A stretch of 64,000 nt of DNA from the NCBI GenBank assembly GCA_964035545.1, contig OZ037765.1:26920504-26984503 (forward strand). Reading direction: 5' to 3'. The position numbers and the translations under genes were made by a program. Positions 12,748-24,163 of this stretch are shown in pieces (positions within the stretch are counted from its first letter, which is position 1; every line of letters starts with the position of its first letter). The stretch comes from Bugula neritina. Its lineage: Eukaryota; Bryozoa; Gymnolaemata; Cheilostomatida; Bugulidae. Below the pieces are notes generated by a model. The model was not told the origin of the DNA. It made no database searches and was given only the letters and a program-made list of their open reading frames with translations.

Positions 12748-15700
12748 TTAAATAAATTTTGCAGGATCAAAGGGAGACAAATCAATAGTTGAGTTTCCAT
12801 GAACAATGAGCTCCGCAAGACTTTTGCCAGTAGCAGGGGCGTTGAGGATGCCCCGGCTAGAATGTCCAGCAGCAATATACAGCTTCCCATGGTGGTTGGG
12901 TATCAGGCCAATAGCAGGCACATTGCTTTCTGGAAGAGGAAGGTAACAAGCGTGTCCTGTTTCTAGTTTACTACCTACAATGAGAGAGCACAACTTTACA
13001 TAACGAGATGCTGGTGAATCAGCAAACATATTATGTTTGCTGGTTCACTATATTTAGTATATCATGGCTAAAACTTGGTATTGTAATTTTTTGGTGGTCA
13101 GATTTAGTCTTCTATCTATTATTTGTAATGACGCACATTACCATAATGTGTTGATGTGCATCATTACAAATAATAAATAGAAGACCAAAGTCTGATAGCA
13201 AGAATTACAACGCCAAATTTTAGCAATGACTAACTACAAATGGTAAATCAGACGAAAATACTATTTATTGTGGCCAGTACATTAATAAACAGTTTAAAAA
13301 ATTAACAAGAAAACTTGTTCTTGCATGAAATGCAAATCATAATATTCATGAATCAAACTGTTCCATGACAAGTATATCAACAGAAAAGGCTGTGTATTAA
13401 GGGTAGCTTATATAAGATTGCGTTTAAGCAATAGTAACATATTCTTCTAAATCATCCAAACTAAATCTGCTACCACCACATATCTCCACGGTGACTACCT
13501 TCCAATGTTGAGCTGATGTTAGCTCCAACTTTATGAAGAAAATTCAATGACTCTGAACTGGGTTCAACGAGACCGGCATGTTCAGGCAATGGTTCATAAT
13601 CCGTACGACCACAGATATACACAGTGCCATCAGGTCTTGGATAAACTTCAGGGTTATCATTCCCTACATAGCCATTTAATTATTTATTTTTCATCCTATA
13701 TAACTGTGCAAAACAAATTTTCAGCATGATTAAAAGTAGTAATTTAGTTATGCTAAATGTTAATTTTTGTTATTTATGCTTTTAGTCTTGGAAAAAAAGA
13801 ACTGGCAAAGCATTTTACCAAATTTCCAAAACTCATTTTATGAAAATTGCCTATTGGCAATTTTTGAAGCATAAATAACCTTATTCCGTATGTTTGTGTT
13901 AGTTTTCACATGTCATTCACAAAAATTGATATCTAGTATAAACAATTGGACAATGTATGCTGCTTACCATCTTTACTTCTGTAGTTGACAAAGAGAGCGT
14001 GAGCGGATACAGGTTCACTAGGGGTTATGACAATATGGTGCGCCCTGCACGCCCCAATAGTAGGCAGCTTATGACCGAACCATTGGTTGGCTACATTAGT
14101 CCACGGACCCATAGCTAGAACCAGCTTATCACAAGGTAATGTTCCTTTATTCTAAATATCAACAGACAACAATATATTTAATCAATAGATGGCTGAGTTT
14201 ACACATCTCTTGTCATCTAACTTTTAATATCATTAGAGAGTTATGGATTTAATGAGCATATCTAACATAGGGATATGTAGTAAAATAAATGTTATGATAG
14301 AGAAAGGTCTTGTGCAGGGTTATACAGTACGTAAATAAGACCTATTCTGGGTGTGGAATATATTTTTAAGGTATACAAAGCTGATTAGAATCATATGGTT
14401 TTCTAATGATACAAAAAAGTTCTGAAGGCAAAAAACCTTTAAAATGACATAAATACTTATACTTGATAAAATTAATGCTGAATCAAAAATTGAGTATCTC
14501 GAGAGAAACATTTTCTTAAGAACTAACTGTGTGTCTGGTGTTACAAAATTATTGCCAACACAAGTGATATAAATAGAATAAGTCAACATATTAAAGCTCG
14601 GACCTTTCATAAAACACGAGTAGTTAGCCATGTGGGGATAATTCCAACAGTTTAATCAAAACTTCTAGTTTCATCTGAGCAAATACCTGAAGGTTGACAG
14701 CTTTGATAAAGGTCTTGTCTTCATTAGAAAACTCCACACCAACAACTTGGTCTATTATCACTTCACATCCTTTCTTCTGCGCTGCTTCAATAAAGCATTT
14801 AGATAACTTTTTCGGGTGAACCTAGAAAACGCATTTCACAAAGATGTGCATGCCATGTAGAGATGGAAACACTCTTATTGGCTACAAGCAGCAGACAGGA
14901 AGTGATGTACCTGAGCAGTGTTTGTCAAGTCACCAAGAACATCCGTGTGACCAATAGCTGACCCATCCACCCAATCTGGAACACTTGGTGAGCTCTTTGT
15001 TTTTTTGCTGTCTTCCTTTACCATTACCTGAAAAATTTCCAAATTATCATCTAGCTTGTGGCATTACTAATTTTTATTGCACTCAACTGCATTTATTCCT
15101 TCTAAAAACTATTTGATATAATTATTTGACAAAAATAATGCCAAACAATAAATTGTTACAACTTTCCAATTTTTCTCTGGAAAAGCAATACCTCAAGTGT
15201 ATCAACTGCTCTATAATCGCTGTCAAACATGGCCCCATATTTTTTATGCAGATCAAAACTCTCTCTACTAAGAGGTCCAGTGGGGCTATGATCAGACCAG
15301 TTTCTGAAAATTATGTCACCGTACGTTAGCTATGAGCCCTAATTGAATCAATTAGATTCAAAATGATGGTACATTTTATTATTATGTGCTACCTGCGAAA
15401 TTTTCATATAATAATACATCTTATAATACTTATGTGAATATGGCTAAGCAATTGAACAGATTTTTCATATTTTTAAAACATAATGGTAAAAAATTTTGTT
15501 AGAAACTCCTCTAATTTTATACAATAGACCCTTTTCAAATGTCCCTCTAGGGGCTTTTATAATTTGAAGTTGTCTCCTCCCACCCGGTATATGGGGGAGT
15601 CTATATGATATATAGAAAGTCATAAAATCAGGAGAAATTTAAGGTTTGTGTGAGGACTATTGCTAGCATGAGTTTTTTTTTTCTGAGATAAATATTTTGG

Positions 15701-18700
15701 CCTAAGCATACATAATAGCAGTTCCAGAAAATTTTTAAAAATTTTCTTTCTTGACAAATCTTGAGAAAAATAAACTTCAAAGCATGTTTGTGGTTTTGGT
15801 TACTGAGCTAGTTGAAATGGTAACTATGATACAAGTCTCATTAATTATTTGTTATACTGGCTGTCATGTTCAATTCATAGCTGTTGACCTTTCAACTTTT
15901 TGGTCAGAATCTGCTGTTAGCACAGTCTTAGAGCTCTGCTAGTGAATGAGACAGCAGATTAGCTGTTAGCATTTTCAATTAATTATATACTTATGCACTT
16001 ATGTTATAAAAATAGCTAAACTACCTACCTCAATACCCATCATTTTCAAGAAGCATTCTCACAAAACTATAGATAAACGATATATTATTAAATAGACTGG
16101 TTAAATTTGTATCATCAAACGAATATGAAATGTGGATTAATACATGTCGTTTAATTTTCTAGCAGGTTAAATGCATCTATTGCACTTGCAACAATTGTGC
16201 TCAAATAAATATATCTAGATAAACCCCCGATAGCCTTTTAGCTGTTGGCATTCAGGTTTTTGTGTTACAGTTTTGTTATTTCTTAATATTATGCCTGTGG
16301 CTTGTAGTATAGGAACAGTAGTGAAGAAATTGAGATAGCCTAAGTTTTTTGAATTTCTTTATAAATTTTGGTGTTGCACATAACATAACTTCTTTTGCTA
16401 CATTTCTAATCTAGAACAAAGGCTTTTCTCAATTTCTCCATTACTGCACCTACCCGTGTGTAGTAGTCATCTCTGTCAGCTGCAGTAGACTCAAGGTCCT
16501 AGTTAATGTAGGTGGTAGGTTAAAACATAGTTATATAATGAAATAGGTAAAAGGCCAACCTAAGCCAGCCATTACTGAACCTGAAAACCCAAGTTTTTTA
16601 ACTCATCAAATTGCAACATAGGTAAACTGAATTATCTGAAAACCGCTTCTGAAAGAATTTCTGGTTGAAAAGTATGAAGCAAATTCTGATAAAGGAAGCA
16701 GTGAAAGTATGTTGAAAATATTGAGTTATTAACTTTTTGCTTGGGTTTTCAGTGAAACCATTTAATGTTATAGCTTCTCAACTTCTCATGCTCTAAATAT
16801 CTACATCAGCTAGTCTTATTGAAACTTAGCTGTAGTTTTACAGCTGGCTTGGCTGATCCTGGGTCACAAAATGTTATGCATAATCGAGGATAAGTTCACC
16901 CCAAGTATAACATATCGATCAATTAGAACTTTCAAATAAAACTATTAGACCTGTTGTAAAACATGCAATAAAGATATAGGGCAGACAAAATATTTCAAGA
17001 TGATATTGAATTAAAAGATGTCTGCCTCTTGTAAATACTTTAAATGAGCTTCTATTTTAAATATTCCTACAGAGTTTTGACTTTTTTTTCATTCATTTTT
17101 GTTCATGCCTACTTATATTATAGCCAGTATTTACACTGAATTTCGCAACATGTTGTCCGGTTTTTGTAAACTGCGTAAACGGAAAAGCGGAAATTTCTGC
17201 AAAAACGGCGGAAAAGTACTTAACCGAGCAATTTTTTTAGTAATCGCTGCGTAATACTTTTGTGTATGCACGAAGCATAGGTTTTAGTTGAAAAATGACA
17301 CAACTCTATTATTAAAATAATCTTGCATTAAGAAAACCTCGGCAACGTGTTAAGTACTTAGTCTATTTCATCCCTCACAACCAACGTGATATCTTCAACT
17401 CTACAAGTACACCCCTTCAACTGAACAGCTTTATATCTTTTTGCTTGAACCTAAAATTTTCACTTCGACTTTCCAATATAACAAATAAAGCTAGAGATGG
17501 GTAAGCTCAATCTGCTTATAAATTATTAATAACATTTTTAAACTAAATAATTGTCGATTAAAATAATAATCTAAATCATATTAACGATTAAATTTAATAA
17601 ATAATGATATTCATATTAATATTAATAGAAATATTAATAATACTAATAGTAATACTAATAGTAATACTAATAGTAATAGTAATACTCAATAGTAATAGTA
17701 ATGCTGTAATACTAATAGTAATAGTATCACTTTTACTAATACTAATACTAATAGTAATACTAATAGCGTTTAATTAATAATATAAATAATAATTATAAAT
17801 TAATATACTTATACTTATAGTGATAATTATATATTAACTTATACTTATAGATTACGATATCATTTTAACTTTAGGTATTGAATTACATTTATTATAATTA
17901 TAATTGTATTACTAATATTAATATTAATACTAATAGTAATAGTAAATGTAATACTATTAGTATAACTATTAAACTTAGTGCTACTAGTTCTATTACTATT
18001 GTCTATTAGTATTACTATTACTATTAAACTTAGTATAACTCTCCATCAGATACTGAACTATGTCGATAAACATAAGGCTGTTCACGCAGCAGTCCTAGAT
18101 TTTACAAAAGCATTTGACCGGGTCCCCCATGCCCTTCTAATGGAGAAACTACGAACAATTGCACCAATGGAAGACTATCTGCTCGGATGGGTACACAACT
18201 TCCTCCTAAACCGATCTCAGAGGGTCGTACTCGATGGCAAAAAGTCAGAACCACTGCCAGTGACATCTGGGGTACCTCAGGGCTCTGTGCTCGGCCCCAT
18301 ACTGTTTCTCGTGTTCATAAATGATCTCCCTGACTGTGTTGATTGTGAAGTTGGTCTCTTTGCAGATGACACCCTCCTCTACCAGCCTGTCTCAGATGAC
18401 CAAGACAGACTAAGGTTTCAAAGGAACATAGATGCAGCAGGAAGTTGGGCTTCAAAGTGGGGTATGGAGTTCAATGTTAAAAAGAGCAAAATTATGGCAT
18501 TCAAAGAGCAAGATATACCAGCACACTACACGTTAAATGGCACAGTTCTAGAACAGGTGGACAAATCAACATACCTCGGAGTGACTCTACAGGCCAACCT
18601 GAAGTTTGATAATCATATTCAGAGCAAAATATTGCTAGCAAACAAACAACTGGGGATGATCAAAAGGGCTTTGCACTGGGCACCCGAAAAAGTGAGACTC

Positions 18701-21700
18701 ATGGCTTACAAATCCCTATGCCTTCCTCACCTAGACTATGCTTCTGCTGTTTGGGACCCCTATACTACAAAAGAAATAAATTCCATCAAAGAGGTACAAA
18801 CACGGGCAGTAAGAGCCATAGCTAACATCAAGGGTAGAAGAGGAGTGCGAGAAGCAAAAGAAAGACTGGAGCTGGCCGCCCTCGATGAAAGAAGAAGAAC
18901 TCAACGGCTAAGACTCCTTATGAGGATACTCCAAAAGGAAGAATATCACCCAGCACTCTCTACAGCGTATGAAGAACTAATAAACACCCCGGAAAGTTTT
19001 ATCCAAACTAGGGCCCAAACACTAGGACAGCCAAGATCAGTCAGCACCAATAATAACTGCTATTATAACAGCTTCTTGCCACGAACAATCCGTGACCTTA
19101 AAGGGAACAATCCTTGCAAGACTAATTTACACACAGAATAATCTAAACATTGACAGGTTAACTTACCTGTACTAATAAACAATATTGCAACACACACTGC
19201 AACCAATTTATGGACTATTGTATGCATTTTACTTTCTGACCAACCATAAACATATGAGGCATGCCGCTTCTGCTACCTAGTGGTCTAGCATGATCGTAAT
19301 CTGGAGGTAACTGGAGGTATAACTATAAGTATTAGTATTATGTTAATTAATAATATTTTAGTATTAAATTAATTATTAATATTAATAATAATAATATAAT
19401 CATAATGATAATCATTGTCATTATATAAAGTGTAGTACTATTATTATTATTTTAATATAATTTTGTATTATTAATAATAATAATTCATAATTGTATTGGT
19501 ATTCTTATTCTAATACTGTAGTAGTAATTCACATCTGCTTATCTTATGTTTATTTTAATTCATTTAATTATATATGTAATTCACTAACCAGTAATTGTTA
19601 ATTGGTATTGTGATATTAATATAAGTTTATAACTATACTTATGGTATATTGATTAATAATTAGTAAGTCTAAGACAAGATGGATAGTAATACTTATACTA
19701 CTTGAGTGTTTTATTCAAATCGTTGAGAAAAAGTGCACCAAACTTTCACATTGATGCAGTTGAACTTAAACATATATGTGTTTAATGAATTGGCTATAAC
19801 ACTCAGTCACATGTTATCTTAAAACCCATTTTATACCCTGTTAAGACTCATTTTGGTCTTGTGGTGCAGATATAGTGTATTTGACATTTGTCTTGTGAGA
19901 GTAACAGTCTTTCATATTAAATAAGCCAAGAAGTCTAGGTTTTTTTAAGCCAGATTGTTGTTCTGATTATATAATTTGAAGTCAAGAATATTCATTGTTT
20001 AGCATTCATTGTAATGGTCCTGTTGTTTTGATAACTTTTACAGATTATAGAGGTATAATTAATTTTGGAAATACATGCTTTTTAAATGCATGTATTCAAA
20101 CTATAAGCCGCACACCACCGCTACAAGTAAATTGTGAGTACATAAATTTTAATTTATCTTTTTCTTAGGGGATTAATATGACTTTAAACCTAGATTTAAA
20201 GTAACTTGTTATATTTATATAGGAAATAAATGGTCATGTTTTTTCATACTGTAATCGAGAAGTAGATCACTGTTTTGGTCTTTTGGTCTCACTTTAGTGT
20301 TTTTTTTTTGTTATATATGCTTCATTTGTTACTGTGCCAGTAGCAATTCCACAGATCAAGGGTTGAATTTCATGGCTAACGATAAATTTCAAATCCCTTA
20401 TCAAAAACCAAATGTATAATTGACATTTTAATCAAGAATAGCCACCAATTAAGGCTTCTTTTACATACATATTTTGTTTTTAGAGGTTTTACCTGATTTC
20501 ATGAATAATGAGCAGCATGATGTTGCAGAGGTATTAATGGAAGTTTATAACATGCGATGCAATAGGTTGGGTAACATTAACATTGCTTGAACACATTTGT
20601 TGCTTATGTATAGTTTATAATTTCTAAAGTGACAGTTAGTAGGTACACTAAACACTAATGCTCTTTTCTTCAATGGGACAAAATTGTTCTGGTCAGAAGT
20701 TGAATAGTTGACTAAATGTCATTTCTACAATGCTGAAACAGCATTTGCTCAGTCAATGAATTTATTACCAGTTCCTCTATTAGAGGTGATTTGGCAACAA
20801 ATAGAACATTCATTTTATTGGCACTATAGCATCACGTTTTTGTATTGGCTATTTTATCTGTTACAGAGTGAGGTCACACTGCAGGGCATCAATCCAGTTC
20901 CAAGAAACTAGATGGATATGTTTTCCAAGGGTACTTTGTGCATTTTATGTTTACATAATATTTTGGACCATATTCTTGAGAATTTCTGACTACTGAATAA
21001 ATACTCATGTTACTATTTTCCAGCTCTAGTAGTCTAGATATAACTGTACAACTGTCTCAGTTTACAAAGCCTCCAAAAGTCTTGGCTATCACTTTGAAAA
21101 GATTTGATGAACCAGGAGTCAAGTTAACTAAAAACTTGGAAGTACTGGATTTGCTTTATATAACAGATAAGAGTGGGGCGAGAAGTATTTAACAAATACT
21201 TGTATACAAAGAGGCACAATACAAGAGCAGTTTATTGCTGTTGCAGGAACAAATATTTAATTAGCTCCAAGAATAAATGCAATAGGTATTACGGACATTC
21301 TGGTTCTAATAGCTGTGATAAAGGTACAGCTGTATAATCATCTATATTGTTTATCTTTGGCTGTGTGTTTTGTCATTAGCTTTGCACTTGTGAAGAAAAT
21401 TGTAATTTGTTGATTGTTTGTTTTGACAGCTTTGTTTGTGTTCAAGAAGAGAATCCTTGGAATATTTCCCTGCGCTACTCACTGTTACAAATTCATAGGA
21501 CTTGCTTGCTAGCATGTGCAAGTCCTTTGAAGTTGACTGCTGAGTTGACAGAACAGTAAACCACCAGCTTCGTCACAAGACTCCAATGTAATCAAGTTGC
21601 TTTTTACAAATTGGTTTGGTTTCAATGTAGCTGTTACACCACTGTGGTTACAATTGTCACTTTCAAAGTAAAGAGTGACAGCTGATTGTTCCATTATTAT

Positions 21701-23692
21701 TTACATATTTCCTCCAGATAGTATTGTAGCATCAAAGAAGACCTACTGAAAATATATTGATTTATTTAGCGGTATTTTAACTGTTAGCAAGACTTTGCAA
21801 AATGTATACATTCATATTAGGTGTTTAGGGCATTAAAGCTTTGATAACCGTTGCATATTTGCAATTATATGCAAGGCGTTATAAGCCATGACGAAGTTTC
21901 AGTTGTTCAGCATTTTGGTGACATTTCGTCAGCAAATATGTTTTTGTAATTTTTATTTGCTGTGCCTTGAACACATCTTTATACAAAACTAAAAAAAAAA
22001 TTTTTTTTTTCTCTCACTTTTACTTATATTATTGCATCATATTTTATGTTTTATTGTATAAATATCAAATAGTTCTTCAAGTTATTGTGTTCTTTGATTA
22101 CATCATGCTGTACAGTAATACATACAAGTTACCAGTATGTACAATTTCACTCACATCTTTACAATATTATTTTAAAGAACAAAAATTTAAAACAACTTTG
22201 CTGCCATGGCTATTCATTTACTTCTAGTGAGTTATCGATCAGTTTTGAGCACAAGGCCTAAGTTTGAGGTAGTGAAAGTAAATTATTTATTTGATGAAAT
22301 TATACTAATTGAGTCACACTATTTGAAATAGCATTGTACTATAAATACTAACGATAGTTCTACGTTTTATAGTTGAAGTTTGAAAATACTCATGAGCATG
22401 ATAACAATAATAAGCATTTTTTATTATAACAATTACATGCAACGATAAATATTAATTTATTTTCACTGTAGTTTTTAATGAGATATTTTAATGGGAATTT
22501 CGATAAAAAAAAATATTATGCTGGCTAGATAACTTAAGTCGTACGAATGTTAGCTGAATAACTAAAATTTAGTTAATAGTAAAACATCGAAGGTTTTGGT
22601 ATCTATGCAACTACGAGAATCACAATTATTGGGCTCGGTTTTGTAGTTTATAAGTTAATTATTAGCAGGTAAAAATGTATCTGTCAATACCATAATAAAA
22701 ACTAGTTGTGTAACTAAACTCTTTGTGCGCCGACGGCTTGGATGTTTCCTGATTTTATGGCCACGCTCACGCAACCGGATTTTATGTTTAAAAGTGGTCG
22801 TTAGAGGTTTTTCTGAGTTGTTTTCTCCTGTTTACGTTTACGCCACTTTTTTCCGCCTTTACGTTTACGCAGTTTACAAAAACCGCATGTTGTCATGTCT
22901 GTGATATGCAATAAATCAATCAACTATATAAAATATGTTAAATAAATTTTTGCCTAAACTGAGCTTTGCTTCTCTTAGTAATATTTTTCTTTTAAAAAAG
23001 TTTTGGCTATAACATGAAACTATGTAAAGCATTGACGGTCCTTTGAACATAATGTAGTACAAACTCTTCAAAGTATAATTATGTGTACATGCTAAAACAC
23101 AGCTAAGCAGGCATGTGAGTAATTACATGTAACTAGCAGTGAAACTGGGCCACTGCAGAGTTGAAAGGTCAATTCAGCTATAAATTGCATGGCCATAACA
23201 GACAGGACAACAAATGATAATTGAGACTTAATCATAGTTGCTATTTCTGCATTGCCCAGCAACGGAAACCACAAAAATGCGTTCAAGCATATTTTAGGCA
23301 ACATTTTTGCATGTTGGGAGGACACAACTCTTAATTTTAGCGGGACATTGGAGACCACTGAAAAGGGTCTTTTGAAACTTTTGAAAGAAAATTTTCAATT
23401 AGTTAGCAGAACATAACATATGCAAACAACCTTATTTATATGATCAATGTAGTTGGAGTTCATTGATAATAACTTTGCATATCACTGTAAAAAAGCACTT
23501 GTTTTTCTTAGTCAACAATAACAGCAAGCAATACCTGGCAAGGAAACCACCAGCATGTCCTGATGCTGCACACGCAATAGAAACACGCTCAACCAACGTA
23601 CATGGAATGCCCATTTCTGTGAGATGATAAGCTATAGAACAGCCAATAATACCACCTCCAACAATAACAACTTTCTCTATTTCATTTGCCAT
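12748..23692 (-). CDS. DAO-family FAD-dependent oxidoreductase (TDA3-like), complete copy
   Basis: Seven exons read downward: 23692-23535, 15303-15192, 15027-14911, 14821-14687, 14151-13968, 13663-13499 and 12974-12748. They join in phase to a 365-residue protein. The N-terminus carries a Rossmann FAD motif (VVIVGGGIIGCSIAYHL) followed by a Glu at the end of strand 2 (TLVER) and the subfamily signature ASGHAGGFLA. Later come SPTGPLSRESFDLH, TAQVHPKKL, AMGPWTN and a C-terminal AGHSSRGILNAPATGKSLAELI typical of the second FAD-contact region. This pattern fits the eukaryotic DAO branch that includes yeast TDA3 rather than classical D-amino-acid oxidase. The substrate is unknown. Intron 1 is 8.2 kb because a 5.7 kb transposon sits in it. 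The second copy downstream lacks the last three exons, so this is the only complete copy. Confidence 0.85.
13067..13224. repeat. Imperfect inverted repeat (hairpin or foldback element)
   Basis: The left arm begins GCTAAAACTTGGTATTGTAA and the right arm ends with the imperfect complement of it. The arms are about 70 bases each around a short loop near 13,140-13,150. It lies in the last intron of the oxidoreductase. No clear target-site duplication was found, so it may be a foldback MITE or another hairpin. The region is deleted in the second copy. Confidence 0.7.
17158..17181. repeat. Left terminal inverted repeat of the transposon
   Basis: It matches the reverse complement of 22862-22885 over all 24 bases, and a further 12 bases match with two differences. 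A GTAAACG motif recurs just inside both ends, as subterminal repeats often do. Confidence 0.92.
17560..18035. repeat. Degenerate TAATAGTAATAC-type simple-sequence tract
   Basis: Repeated TAATA, TAGTAA and ATTACTAT words with little else. It directly precedes the LINE fragment. A related tract resumes after the LINE at about 19320-19480, so the LINE appears to have inserted into, or been captured with, simple sequence. Similar tracts occur at 25,190-25,320 and 53,780-54,760. Confidence 0.7.
18042..19330 (+). mobile_element. 5'-truncated non-LTR retrotransposon (CR1/Jockey-like) fragment
   Basis: An open frame ending at 19141 encodes the C-terminal half of a LINE reverse transcriptase. Visible motifs are LDFTKAFDRVPH (domain 3), SGVPQGSVLGPILFLVFIND, the catalytic FADD box (LFADDTLLY) and the thumb motif YLGVTL. 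The C-terminus has YKSLCLPHLDYASAVWDPY and FLPRTIRDL, typical of CR1/Jockey-type elements. The first residues of the open frame (from 17978) come from simple sequence and are not part of the protein. Endonuclease and ORF1 are missing. The frame has no internal stop, so the insertion is fairly recent. The 3' limit is approximate. Confidence 0.88.
20044..21190 (+). pseudogene. Decayed exons of a ubiquitin-specific protease (USP) inside the transposon
   Basis: Exon-like block 20044-20133 encodes GIINFGNTCFLNACIQ, the Cys box of USP deubiquitinases with the catalytic cysteine in NTC. A second block from 20484 to 20565 encodes QHDVAEVLMEVYNMR, matching the QxDAxEFL segment. A third block at about 21023-21190 encodes QFTKPPKVLAITLKRFD, the family's LKRF strand. 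Consensus splice sites flank the first two blocks (GTGAGT at 20134, TTTTAG at 20481), so a genomic, intron-bearing copy was captured. Joining the first two blocks at those sites gives a stop codon at the seam. No His box (GHY) was found. It is therefore probably a broken host gene fragment rather than a working enzyme. Confidence 0.72.
22862..22885. repeat. Right terminal inverted repeat of the transposon
   Basis: It is the perfect complement of the left end. The flanking sequence towards 22,800 has further CGTTTACG-type motifs, and the 9-bp target duplication follows at once at 22886. Confidence 0.92.
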
Positions 23693-24163
23693 GACTGGTA
23701 AATAACAGTTGAATCTAAAATTAAATTTGTTTCTTTTTTAAAATAGTATAAGGTGACAAAAATAAACCTGTAACAGAGAAGAATAAACAAAGCATTTCCT
23801 CAACTCTTTAAGGTAGCAAGTTTCAAATTGTAGTCAGTCTGTTAGAAAAAACATGGAAAATCTGGTTAATGTCAAAGAACTAAATGTGCCCTAGCAGTGC
23901 TACCTGCCTGTCATGGTTGAAAGATTGCAAATTTATATGAATGTGCAAAGGAATGTAGTAAGTAAGCAAATCTTACCAACATATTATATACAATAAAATA
24001 AATGTACTTTTATACAACTTTAAAGCCGACTGGAAATATAACATTACATAATTTCAGAAATAAGATCGCTTGTTGAGATACCTTTTTAGTTTATTAGAAT
24101 GAGAAAATGGAATAAATTAAAACAAATGAGTTTGCATAACACATTGGATAGAATGCTTTTGGC
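23693..24163. other. Gap upstream of the oxidoreductase start
   Basis: 471 bases between the oxidoreductase start and the stop of the C1orf74-like gene on the same strand. It should hold the oxidoreductase promoter and the 3' end of the neighbour. I see no TATA box or other clear motif. The second copy (36184-36654) is nearly identical. Confidence 0.5.

Larger units (their letters stand above)
17158..22885. mobile_element. 5.73 kb DNA transposon with 24-bp TIRs and 9-bp TSD (Mutator-like by TSD size)
   Basis: The ends are perfect inverted repeats of 24 bases (17158-17181 and 22862-22885) starting CGGTTTTTGTAAACTGCG, with similarity going on to about 36 bases. The element is flanked by the 9-bp direct repeat CATGTTGTC at 17149-17157 and 22886-22894. 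The second copy of this intron has a single CATGTTGTC at 35376-35384 and no insert, which proves both ends. A 9-bp target duplication is typical of Mutator-like elements. I recognise no transposase, so the element is probably non-autonomous or decayed. Inside are a simple-sequence tract, a LINE reverse-transcriptase fragment and decayed ubiquitin-protease exons. It sits in intron 1 of the oxidoreductase, antisense to its own cargo. Confidence 0.9.

Noticed and set aside
17978-18041. N-terminal part of the 387-residue reverse-transcriptase frame
   Set aside because: These residues are translated from simple-sequence repeat and have no counterpart in LINE proteins. The LINE begins near 18,042.
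21509-21694. Minus-strand 61-residue open frame in the transposon
   Set aside because: It has no recognisable motif, no clear start context and no splice support. It could be part of captured DNA, but I cannot call a gene.
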